Origin: BJ22 sp021298375
Lineage (GTDB): Bacteria; Planctomycetota; Planctomycetia; Pirellulales; Pirellulaceae
DNA length: 64,000 nt
Assembly: GCA_046343015.1 (NCBI GenBank)
Contig: JBKDOL010000108.1
Coordinates: forward strand, 22,655-86,654
Direction: 5' to 3'
In this document: one piece after another, positions 27,860 through 35,702 of the stretch
Numbering within the stretch: position 1 is the first letter of the stretch
Layout: every line of letters starts with the position of its first letter
Translations under genes and position numbers: made by a program
Notes under the pieces: generated by a model
Told to the model about the DNA's origin: nothing
Seen by the model: the letters and a program-made list of their open reading frames with translations, nothing else
Databases searched by the model: none

Positions 27860-27927
27860 TCCCAATCCTCGCTCTCAATCCTGAATGCCAATTCTTCGGG
27901 CAAATCCCAGCCTTGCGAAGGCCCTTT

Positions 27928-27961
27928 GTTTTCGGCGAGCCCCTGTTTTCGGCGAGCACTT
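27928..27961. repeat. Direct repeat, 2 x 17 bp
   Basis: Two adjacent 17-bp units starting GTTTTCGGCGAGC (27928 and 27945) in the short spacer between galE and the upstream glycosyltransferase. Confidence 0.7.
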
Positions 27962-28018
27962 TGTCGCCGTGGACGGGGCCTGGCCTGGGGCTCCATCAAC
28001 TCGAACGCGAAACCCCGC

Positions 28019-29914
28019 TCACGCAGCCCGGCGAATCGACTCGCCAGCCACCAGCAGGCGGCCAATCACGGCCGTCGGTCGATGGGCCGCATACCAGCGG
28101 CTGGAAAACTGTTCAGCCGTCCGCCGGTAGTGTTGATAATGATTAACCAGTTCGTCGATCACCAGCGGCAAATGACTCCGGTCTGCGGCGATCAAGCCAA
28201 CCACGGCCTGCGGCAGGCTTCGGGACTCCTCCGCCAGCACCTGCAGCCGGACTTTTTTCAAACTGATTCCAGTCTCGGGTTGGGCACTCCGCAACTGCAA
28301 TTGGGCAACCTGCTGACCGGGAGCGAACCGCACAAAAACGCCCGCTTGAGAGTCATTCTCGGGATGACCAATGACTTGACTGGAAAGCAACTCGCCCCCA
28401 GAGCCGAGAGCATCCACGCGCAAATAAGCCCCCTGCGACTCGGGCTCATGCCACTCAAACTGCAAAACCGCTCCACCTTCATCCGCCTGCAGATCGAACT
28501 CCAACCGGAAGGGATGAGCTTCGAAGTCACAGCCAACAACCCCACCAGTCACAGGGACGTTGCTCAGGTCCCAGCGACAATCAGCCAGCGTCAACGCCCT
28601 GCTCGCCAAGGGGCCTTCGGCCAGCCTCCGCGCGTATTGAAAGTGCGCCTCTTTGAGCTGCTCGGAGAGCCAATTCCCCGCGGAGACGATCACCGGTCGG
28701 CCAACCGCCAGCAACTCGCCGAGCACTCCCGCCCGCCGCACATAATAGTCGGCGCTGTCGTACATCAGCAGGCCACAATCCGTCTCCCGGATCATCGCCG
28801 CGTATTCGTCCGCCGAAAGTGGATAATCCCGAAAGCGAATCGCCCCCGGCTCTTCAGCCGCAGACCTCTCGCCCGCTGAACTGGTCGCGGTGGCCAGCGC
28901 GGGCTGCGTGGAAAGCGGGCTGATGCGAGCCGGCGCCTCAACGCCAGTTCGTCGCCGCACAATCGAAGGCAAACCCAAGCCGCGGCGTTTACTCGGCGGC
29001 GACTGCAGCTCGATCTCGATGCGGCCGCTCGCTAAATCCCGCTCGCCAATTTCCGCAATCAGCTCCTGCAAAAAAAGCTTCTGGCCTTTCTCCCGGCGAA
29101 TCGCCCCGGGACAAGTGATTCGAATCGGGCGTCCAACACCCTTCGAATTCAAGTCAGCGACTCCGGCCAGGCTCAACCGGTTCTCAGACCCGCTCTCGGG
29201 AGCAAATCGCTCGGATATCGGATAGACGAGGCGTTCAACAGGCCCCAATCCCAACTTCCGATACTGATCTGCCAATGATTCCGTCGTGCCGTAAAAGTGC
29301 GCTTGGTGGTAGGGAATCGACTGACGCGCGCCCCCCAGACAACACTTCAACTGGCGCAGCCTCTCAAGCTGCCGAGGCACGCCCGCTGCCGGTGGCTCGA
29401 ACACGGGGAAATGAAACAGCCAATGCCAGTTGACCTGCAGCGTGCGCGGGTGACTGGCGAGGTAGGCGCTCACCGCCATCACCTCCAGTTCCGTGACCGT
29501 TGTGAACAACACATGGTCGTCATCCTCAAAGGTATCCGCCGCAAACAATTGCTCGCAGTCGCGGGCAAATTGCTCGACATACGCCCGACGTCGACGCTCA
29601 AGGTTTGCCATCTGCCATTGGCGACGCGTCCGCTCCCAAAACGAACCGCTCGACTGCCGACTGAAGGGACTCTCCCGCCGCTGCATCCGCTCCAGGCCGG
29701 CAAGATAACTCGGGCTGTCGTAAAGACTTCGCTGAAAGCTGGAGCGAACCTCACACCAGCCGTCTAACTCCGGTGAACCAGAGAACTCCCGGTGGGTTGC
29801 GAGGATCGTCTCAAAACCCATTTCCCGCGCTGCTCGCGCCAGACAGTAGGCGAAATCAAAATGATGATCGCCCGCTGATCGCAAGGAATGATCGACCAGA
29901 TATAGCTTGGCCAT
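28019..29914 (-). CDS. Putative GT-B-type glycosyltransferase with C-terminal extension
   Basis: A 631-aa protein. The N-terminal half opens AKLYLVDHSLRSAGDHHFDFAYCLARAAREMGFE, typical of a GT-B donor/acceptor domain. The second half has the GT4-like segment EYAAMIRETDCGLLMYDSADYY...GVLGELLAVGRPVIVSAG, which would hold the nucleotide-sugar site. After it comes a ~200-residue extension, beta-rich (FEWHEPESQGAYLRVDALG), with no family I recognise; it may be a carbohydrate-binding or lectin-like module. The start at 29914 is chosen for the GGGGGGGGCAGG just upstream; the frame runs on to 30118 without similarity. Donor and acceptor are unknown. Confidence 0.7.
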   Translation of the reverse strand: MAKLYLVDHSLRSAGDHHFDFAYCLARAAREMGFETILATHREFSGSPELDGWCEVRSSFQRSLYDSPSYLAGLERMQRRESPFSRQSSGSFWERTRRQWQMANLERRRRAYVEQFARDCEQLFAADTFEDDDHVLFTTVTELEVMAVSAYLASHPRTLQVNWHWLFHFPVFEPPAAGVPRQLERLRQLKCCLGGARQSIPYHQAHFYGTTESLADQYRKLGLGPVERLVYPISERFAPESGSENRLSLAGVADLNSKGVGRPIRITCPGAIRREKGQKLFLQELIAEIGERDLASGRIEIELQSPPSKRRGLGLPSIVRRRTGVEAPARISPLSTQPALATATSSAGERSAAEEPGAIRFRDYPLSADEYAAMIRETDCGLLMYDSADYYVRRAGVLGELLAVGRPVIVSAGNWLSEQLKEAHFQYARRLAEGPLASRALTLADCRWDLSNVPVTGGVVGCDFEAHPFRLEFDLQADEGGAVLQFEWHEPESQGAYLRVDALGSGGELLSSQVIGHPENDSQAGVFVRFAPGQQVAQLQLRSAQPETGISLKKVRLQVLAEESRSLPQAVVGLIAADRSHLPLVIDELVNHYQHYRRTAEQFSSRWYAAHRPTAVIGRLLVAGESIRRAA

Positions 29915-30508
29915 CCTGCCCCCCCCAGTCTCTCCCTGATTGCGGTCGCTCCAGCACGTCTTGGCTGGAATCGCTCTGTTCTGCCGGCCGGCAAAGATGG
30001 GTTGAAGGTCGCCGGGCCTCCCAGCCCCAAAACCGACCTCCTCGGTCGCGCCCGAGGTAACGGGCCAAACCACCATCTTCCAACCCTTGCCAGCACCTTT
30101 GCTGCGCCGCGATGGCAAAAATGTAACCCTCCCCGAAAGAAAGAGTCAACCTCAATGCAACAAGCTAGCAGCGAGACGGGCTCTGGTTGGCGGAGCAGCG
30201 CTCTGGCTGGTTGCGAACCACCACTGCCAACCCTGAATGACGAGGCGAAAATCCGAGGCGAAAATCCGGGGCGAAAACCTAGGGCGAAAACCTGGGGCGA
30301 AAACCTGAGATTGACCCCGTTGGCCGGTACGGCTTACAACAAGACCCGCTGGGGACCGGAAGCAAACTGCGCGAGCAAATGAATCGCTTGCCGCTCCGGT
30401 CGCCTCGAACGGATTCGCCGGAGCGGCGCTCGCTTCGCTTCCTGTCTGGCTGGTCGGTTGATCAACTGAGCAGGCTTGCTGCAGTAGCGCTCACTCCTGG
30501 GAGAGACC
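29915..30508. other. Divergent intergenic region with a tandem array
   Basis: Spacer between two divergent glycan genes. Its main content is the 13-bp array at 30242-30306, listed separately. No supported coding frame. Confidence 0.5.
30242..30306. repeat. Tandem array, 5 x 13 bp
   Basis: Five 13-bp units: two of GAGGCGAAAATCC (30242, 30255) and three of the type GGGGCGAAAACCT (30268, 30281, 30294). It lies about 200 bp upstream of the plus-strand gene at 30509. Confidence 0.9.
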
Positions 30509-31420
30509 ATGAACCGCCAATCCACCTCGCACGTTGTCATCCTCCCTTACTTCTGCCAGCAGGAAATCGACCGCTACCAAAAGACGGCCGATTGGCTGGT
30601 GCAGCAGACCACCGAACGGCTGGATTGCACCTTTCTGCTCGCCGCCAGCCCCAAGGCGCAGCCCAGCGAGCAACTCCGAGCGGCGTTCGCCCGGCTGGGA
30701 CCCGTGATTTCCTATCAGTGCCCGACGCAGATTTTTGGCTATCCCGCCGGCCCCACGGCGATGTTTTGGGACGCAATGGATTATGTCGCCGACAACTTTT
30801 CGGGCGACGGCTTCAGCCTCTGGTTCGAATCAGACATGGCCTTCGTCAAGCCGAATTGGCTGGAGCGGTTGACCGGGGAGTGGAATTCAGGGCCGCGCCG
30901 CCCGCTGATGATGGGCTGCTACGTACCGCACGTTTACAAACACCGGCTGTTCCGCCGCCGCAAATTGCTGCTCAACCCTCATATCAATGGCGGCGCCTGC
31001 TACGCTTTGGACTTTGCCCGACGCATGCCGGCGGCAGCCCGCGAAGGGGTGTTTGACATGGCCGTCTATGAACACGGGCTGGCGATCGGCGAGATGCGAG
31101 CCACTCGGCAGATTTCGTTTTCCACGGTCCAGCGGGCGCGGCGCGATGTCTTGTCCGCGGACAAGTGCGTCCTGCATGGCTTCATGCAGGACAAAGATCG
31201 CTTCATCAACGAATGCGTTCGCCCGGTGAGCCTCGCGGAGAAAGGGCTGCGACCCCTCTCTCCACTGCAGGAGCGCTGGGAGACCTGGCAGCGTCAAGTT
31301 CGCGTGCTGTTCGTTCGCCGCGGACATCAGGCGATGCTCGAGAACATGTTTCTTGCCAAACAGAAGGCTGAATCCAAAACTCAGCTGCAACTTCCCCGGG
31401 GACTGCGGAAAACAGCCTGA
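30509..31420 (+). CDS. Hypothetical protein, GT-A-like glycosyltransferase candidate
   Basis: A 303-aa protein that I do not place in a named family. It opens HVVILPYFCQQEIDRYQKTADWLVQQTTE, like the first strand and helix of a GT-A fold. It has GFSLWFESDMAFVKPNWLERL at about residues 104-120, where Glu-Ser-Asp could stand in for the DxD metal-binding motif. Further on, LLLNPHINGGACYALDFAR and FDMAVYEHGLAIGEM look like acceptor-site blocks. No membrane segment is seen. GGGAGAGACC precedes the ATG. The GT4 gene starts only 2 bp after its stop, so the two are co-translated, which supports a role in the same glycan pathway. Confidence 0.62.
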   Translation: MNRQSTSHVVILPYFCQQEIDRYQKTADWLVQQTTERLDCTFLLAASPKAQPSEQLRAAFARLGPVISYQCPTQIFGYPAGPTAMFWDAMDYVADNFSGDGFSLWFESDMAFVKPNWLERLTGEWNSGPRRPLMMGCYVPHVYKHRLFRRRKLLLNPHINGGACYALDFARRMPAAAREGVFDMAVYEHGLAIGEMRATRQISFSTVQRARRDVLSADKCVLHGFMQDKDRFINECVRPVSLAEKGLRPLSPLQERWETWQRQVRVLFVRRGHQAMLENMFLAKQKAESKTQLQLPRGLRKTA

Positions 31421-31422
31421 GC

Positions 31423-32745
31423 ATGCGCATCGGACAATTCAACACGCATCCCCACGGCGGAGCCTTCATCGCCGCGGCCCGATTTCACGATGAACTCGTC
31501 GCCCAAGGCGTCGATAGCCGGTTTTACTATCGCATCGCCCACCGCCCTGCCCCGGAACACGGCTCCTACCAGCCCCTGAGTTTCGCCAGTCCCTCGCGCT
31601 GGCAAAAACTCAATCCCTGGAACAAGGAAAACGAACACTTGCGGCGGCGCCGCGTGCACGACTTGTTTGACCTCCACCTCTCCGGTCGCCCCGTTCCCGG
31701 CGATAATTTCACCATGGCCGAACTGGCCGACCCCACCCGACTCGACTGGAACGGACTGGGAATCGATATCGTCCACTTGCACTGGATTGCCCATCTCGCG
31801 GATTATCCGAGCTTTTTTCACTCGATTCCGCGAGGCACGCCCATTTTCTGGACCCTGCACGACATGTTCCCGGTGACCGGAGGCTGCCATTACTCGGCAG
31901 GCTGCAGCCATTTTTCCAGCGGCTGCGGCGATTGCCCGCTGGTGCTCAACCGACACCCAGATGATGTTTCAGCAGAATCGTTTCAAGCCAAACGCAAAGC
32001 CCTGCAGGGCCATCGCCTGCAGGTGATCGCCCCGAGCCAGTGGCTGCTCGACCTCGCCAGGCAAAGCCCCATCTGGCCGGAAACAACCGAGTTTCGGCTG
32101 GTCCGCTACGGACTCGACCTGCAGCAATTCAAACCGCACGGCAAGGCAGCCGCGCGCGCAGCTTTGGGGCTTGGCTCAGAAGCACTTCTGATTGGGTTTG
32201 GTGCGGATAACCTGACCGATGCCCGCAAGGGCCTCCCCGACCTGCTGAACGCGCTGGAGTTGCTTTCCCCAGACTTGAATGTCGAAGCGATCCTCTTCGG
32301 TTCCGGGAAACTGGAAGTCCCGCCCGCTTCACTGAAACACGTTCACCAGTTCGGATTTGTTTCCGACCCGGAGCGACAAGCTCTGCTTTACTCAGCATGC
32401 GACCTCGTGATTGTCCCCTCGCGCGAAGACAATCAACCCTCGGTGGGACTGGAGGCCTTGGCCTGCGGAACGCCCGTAGTGGCCACCCGCGCTGGCGGAA
32501 TTCCCGAATATGTCCATCACGGCGTGAACGGCCTGCTCGCTGAACCGGCCGACCCGCAGGACCTGCACCGCCAGATCGACTGGATGCTCCGCCATCCCGA
32601 TGCCCGCCAGGTCATGGCCCAGCGCGGCCGGATGCAAGTCCAGCGGGAATTCGAGATCACCCGGCAAACCGGACTGTACCGCCAACTCTACGCCGCCAGC
32701 CTCGCCGGCGCGACAGCCAGCGCCAACCGCCGCAGGGCCGCCTGA
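31423..32745 (+). CDS. Glycosyltransferase family 4 protein
   Basis: A 440-aa GT-B fold glycosyltransferase. The C-terminal donor domain shows the GT4 signature: VPSREDNQPSVGLEALACGTPVVATRAGGIPEYV, with the E-x7-E-type acid residues that contact the nucleotide sugar. The N-terminal domain carries HLHWIAHLADYP and TLHDMFPVTGGCHYSAGC, a Cys/His-rich stretch common in a WcaC-like subgroup of GT4 enzymes. The sugar and acceptor cannot be told from sequence. It begins 2 bp after the preceding gene. Convergent with the sigma-factor gene that follows. Confidence 0.9.
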   Translation: MRIGQFNTHPHGGAFIAAARFHDELVAQGVDSRFYYRIAHRPAPEHGSYQPLSFASPSRWQKLNPWNKENEHLRRRRVHDLFDLHLSGRPVPGDNFTMAELADPTRLDWNGLGIDIVHLHWIAHLADYPSFFHSIPRGTPIFWTLHDMFPVTGGCHYSAGCSHFSSGCGDCPLVLNRHPDDVSAESFQAKRKALQGHRLQVIAPSQWLLDLARQSPIWPETTEFRLVRYGLDLQQFKPHGKAAARAALGLGSEALLIGFGADNLTDARKGLPDLLNALELLSPDLNVEAILFGSGKLEVPPASLKHVHQFGFVSDPERQALLYSACDLVIVPSREDNQPSVGLEALACGTPVVATRAGGIPEYVHHGVNGLLAEPADPQDLHRQIDWMLRHPDARQVMAQRGRMQVQREFEITRQTGLYRQLYAASLAGATASANRRRAA

Positions 32746-32766
32746 CGCCCCCCGCTCGGGCGCCCC

Positions 32767-32796
32767 ACAAGCGGGCGACCGACAAGCGGGCGATCG
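32767..32796. repeat. Direct repeat, 2 x 15 bp
   Basis: Two adjacent 15-bp units ACAAGCGGGCGACCG / ACAAGCGGGCGATCG (32767, 32782) in the 97-bp convergent spacer after the GT4 gene. Confidence 0.75.
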
Positions 32797-32842
32797 GCAC
32801 GCTCAGTTCCTGCGCCCGAGCGCCTGCCCGATTTCGCCGCAG

Positions 32843-33763
32843 CTAAAAGGGCATGATCATCTCGAGGTCGAAGGGGTCGCGCAAACCATCGCCCAACTTC
32901 CGCAAGGCTTCTGTCTCAATCTGCCGAACCCGTTCGCGGGTCAGCCCCAATCGCTCGCCAATTTCTTTCAGCGTATGCGGCTCGACATTGTTCAGACCAA
33001 ACCGCATTTGCAACACGGTGGTCTCCCGCTCGTCCAGCGTCTTCATCATCTCAAAAATGTGCTTGAGCACATCGTGCTCCAGCATTTCGATGTCGGGCGA
33101 ACGCATCCGCTCGTCCATCACCATCTCGCCAAGTGACCAGCCGGCATCTGCCTGATCCGTTTGCGGCGTCGAATTGTAGATTTGAATCGCCTTCTTGATG
33201 ATCGGCAGCTTCCGTTTCGCCACCCCCAGGAGCCGGGCGATCTCTTCAGGATTGGGATTCCGTCCCAGCTCCTCGGACAGTCGCAGCGTGGCACGTCGCC
33301 ACTTGGAGAGCAACTCGACCATATAGGCCGGAATGCGAATCGTCTTGGCGCAATTAATCAACGCCCGCTTAATCGACTGCTTGATCCAGTAACTGGCGTA
33401 GGTGCTGAAGCGGGTCCCGACCGCCGGGTCGTATCCCTCAACGGCTCGCAACAGGCCAAGGTTGCCCTCTTCGATCAAGTCCTGTAACCCGAGACCCTTT
33501 CCGGTGTAACCCCGCGCGATGTTGACCACCAACCGCAGATTGGCCCGAACCATCCGGTCGCGTGCCTCGACATCGCCCTGCGCGATACGCGTTGCCAGAT
33601 CTTTTTCCTCCTGCGCGGTCAACAGCCGAGTCTCGTTGATCTCGCGGAGATAAATCTCCAGCGGAGTCTGTGGCCCTTGATCATTGCGGGACTTGCGAAA
33701 GGCCCTGAGCGTCGCCAGGTCTTCGTCTTTGAATTCACCGTCATCAACGTCTTCACGTGCCAT
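32843..33763 (-). CDS. RNA polymerase sigma-70 family factor (group 1/2, RpoD-like)
   Basis: A 306-aa sigma factor. After a short acidic N-terminus it has region 1.2 (PLEIYLREINETRLLTAQEE), regions 2.1-2.4 (NLRLVVNIARGY, LQDLIEEGNLGLLRAVEGYD, TRFSTYASYWIKQSIKRAL), region 3 and region 4.2 with the helix-turn-helix TLKEIGERLGLTRERVRQIE. There is no region 1.1 and no non-conserved insert, so it is short for a RpoD housekeeping factor and fits a group 2 sigma (RpoS or SigA-like paralogue). Regions 2.4 and 4.2 look intact, so it should recognise -35/-10 promoters. Its upstream region contains a 6 x 13 bp tandem array. Confidence 0.9.
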   Translation of the reverse strand: MAREDVDDGEFKDEDLATLRAFRKSRNDQGPQTPLEIYLREINETRLLTAQEEKDLATRIAQGDVEARDRMVRANLRLVVNIARGYTGKGLGLQDLIEEGNLGLLRAVEGYDPAVGTRFSTYASYWIKQSIKRALINCAKTIRIPAYMVELLSKWRRATLRLSEELGRNPNPEEIARLLGVAKRKLPIIKKAIQIYNSTPQTDQADAGWSLGEMVMDERMRSPDIEMLEHDVLKHIFEMMKTLDERETTVLQMRFGLNNVEPHTLKEIGERLGLTRERVRQIETEALRKLGDGLRDPFDLEMIMPF

Positions 33764-33936
33764 GGAACAGACTCGCTTCTCGATTACTGGATGCAGATAG
33801 CGATGAGAATCGTCTGCCCCCGCACCGACTCTGCACGTCGCGTAAACTTTGACGAGTTAGGGCGAATGTTCCGTTTTCCAAACCTTTGCCGACCAGCCCG
33901 TTTGTTCCAGTTCTCCTCACTGTGCCGGACAGGACA

Positions 33937-34014
33937 CGGGAACAACTCACGGGAACAACTCACGGGAACAACTCACGGGAACAACTCACGGGAACAACTC
34001 ACGGGAACAACTCA
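33937..34014. repeat. Tandem array, 6 x 13 bp
   Basis: Six identical units of CGGGAACAACTCA, starting at 33937, 33950, 33963, 33976, 33989 and 34002. It is the most perfect array in the window and lies 174 bp upstream of the sigma-factor start codon. Confidence 0.96.
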
Positions 34015-34038
34015 ACGTGCAGTCGCCAATCCCCGGCG

Positions 34039-34080
34039 AAAAAAAAAACGACCACGTCCCGAATGGAACGCGGTCGTTTT
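34039..34080 (-). terminator. Terminator-like hairpin, minus-strand orientation
   Basis: AAAACGACCACGT (34045-34057) pairs with ACGCGGTCGTTTT (34068-34080) at 12 of 13 positions around a 10-nt loop. The run of A at 34039-34048 becomes a T-run after the stem on the minus strand; on the plus strand only four T follow. No annotated minus-strand gene ends here, so it may belong to an unannotated transcript. Confidence 0.6.
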
Positions 34081-34702
34081 CATGGATGAACTTGCGGGCT
34101 CCCGACCGCAATTCTCCGCGTCGCCCGTCGCGTCGACGCGAGCCTCACCCGAAAATTCCGAGCGGGTCTCGCCAACCGGTTACAAGCGGCTGAGTGTCGT
34201 ACTGTGGCCTCGACAACACTCGTTCCGCCGGCAACAGCGAAGTCGTCCCGCTGACCGCTCTACTCTCGATTTCGCAGCCAGCCGAACAGGCCGGTGAGCA
34301 GTCCGCTCACCGAAGCCTCAACGATATCCACCCAGCCCGGGCTGTCAAACCTTGGAAAAGCCCGGAAACAGCCACTTTGCAGACCGTAACCTGCCGTCAG
34401 CTGGGGACTTGCGACGGCGCGAAATTTTCAAAAATTCCCCCAAATCAATTTCGCCGACCCTTCACCCCGCTAGCAAAAATCCATGCTCCTCCCAGCGAGA
34501 ATTCCGCAGGCTTGAATTCCCCCGCGAATTCCCCGCCGGCCAGTTCCTCGACCGGCCGACGAGTCAACACTCCTCGAACAGAGAACAGGCAAGAGCCCCC
34601 CTGCTTGGCGGAGACGCCCAGAGCGACCGGGCTCGCGTTGACAGAATCGGGCGTTTTCCCTACTGTTTCCGTCTCTGGAAAGGAATCCGCGAGCCCGCTC
34701 TC

Positions 34703-35530
34703 ATGAAACAACCTCTGACGGTCATCGTGCCCTGCAAAAACGAGCGCAACAACATTGCGCAGTGCATCGAGAGCTTCCAGCGTCTGGCGGACGAAATCCT
34801 GATCGCCGATTCGGGCTCCACGGACGACACCCTGGAGATCGCCAGCCGCTATCCCAAAGTTCGGACCATCTCCCGCGAATACATCACCAGCGGCGACTTT
34901 AAAAATTGGGCGATTCCCCAGGCTTCACACGAGTGGGTTTTGATCGTCGATGCGGATGAACGCATCACTCCTGAGTTGGCAAATGAGATTCAACTGGAGC
35001 TCTCGCGGGGGCCCGGGTTCGATGGCTACTGGATCTACCGCGACAATCACTTCATGGGTCATCCGATCCGTTTTGGCGACGCCCGCACGGATTGCGTGCT
35101 GCGGTTGTTCAAGCGCGATCGCGGCCGATACGTCGGCCCCAGCGATCACGGCGAGGTCGAAATCTCGACCGGGAAAGTGGGAACGCTCCGCAACCGGATG
35201 ACTCACTACTCGGTTTGGAGCTACGACCATCTGCTTTTCAAATACGACCGCTACACCTCGCTGCAGGCTCAGCAGTGGTACGAGGCTGGCAAACGCACGA
35301 GCTATTTCAAGCTGCTGGTTCGGCCCGCCTTCCGGTTCTTCCGCGAGTACATCCTGCAAGGCGGAATCCTCGATGGCAAAATCGGGCTGCAGCAAGCGTG
35401 GCTCTGCGCCTTCTACTCGTTCCTCAAGCAAGCGCGACTCTGGGAATTGACCCAGGGCCTGCAGCATCAGGACGTGGAAACGCTTCCACCCCAAGCGACA
35501 CAAACTCTCCCCAGCCGTCGCGCTGCTTAG
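34703..35530 (+). CDS. Glycosyltransferase family 2 protein (WaaE/KdtX-like)
   Basis: A 275-aa GT-A fold enzyme. The N-terminus shows LTVIVPCKNERNNIAQCIESF and DEILIADSGSTDDTLEIA, then the metal-binding VLIVDADERITPELANEI. The C-terminal half (HPIRFGDARTDCVLRLFKRDRGRYVGPSDHGEV and the Tyr-rich region after it) matches the WaaE/KdtX-like subgroup, which adds a sugar to lipopolysaccharide core in proteobacteria. The substrate here is unknown. The chosen ATG at 34703 starts at the family N-terminus; the open frame upstream to 34352 has no similarity. It is plus-strand, alone, after the long gap. Confidence 0.9.
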   Translation: MKQPLTVIVPCKNERNNIAQCIESFQRLADEILIADSGSTDDTLEIASRYPKVRTISREYITSGDFKNWAIPQASHEWVLIVDADERITPELANEIQLELSRGPGFDGYWIYRDNHFMGHPIRFGDARTDCVLRLFKRDRGRYVGPSDHGEVEISTGKVGTLRNRMTHYSVWSYDHLLFKYDRYTSLQAQQWYEAGKRTSYFKLLVRPAFRFFREYILQGGILDGKIGLQQAWLCAFYSFLKQARLWELTQGLQHQDVETLPPQATQTLPSRRAA

Positions 35531-35660
35531 CAAATCCAGGCTTAAGCAAACCTGAATCGCAAAAAGCCCAACCTTCCGGCTCAGGCCCGCTCATCGCCAA
35601 CTTATCGCCAGCTCTCTGGCAAACCCCGCTCGCAGCAGCAGTTTTTCGGCCCCAGCCGCC

Positions 35661-35702
35661 CGGCTCCAAAACGGAAGACCTCGGCTCTAAAACGGAAAGA
35701 CC
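35661..35702. repeat. Direct repeat, 2 x 21 bp, covering the end of the SLC13 gene
   Basis: CGGCTCCAAAACGGAAGACC (35661) is repeated as CGGCTCTAAAACGGAAAGACC (35682). The second copy contains the stop codon of the transporter gene (minus strand, 35689-35687); the first copy lies just beyond it. Confidence 0.75.

Larger units (their letters stand above)
33764..34702. other. Long gene-free region (939 bp)
   Basis: The longest gap in the window. It holds the 13-bp array at 33937-34014 and a minus-strand terminator-like hairpin at 34039-34080. The rest shows no frame with a ribosome binding site or recognisable product; an 88-codon minus-strand frame at 34445-34711 reads as a random antisense translation. 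Promoters for the sigma factor (minus) and the GT2 gene (plus) should lie here. A small RNA is possible. Confidence 0.5.

Noticed and set aside
33937..34014. Possible CRISPR array
   Set aside because: The 13-bp units are directly joined without spacers, and the same holds for all other arrays; no cas gene is near.
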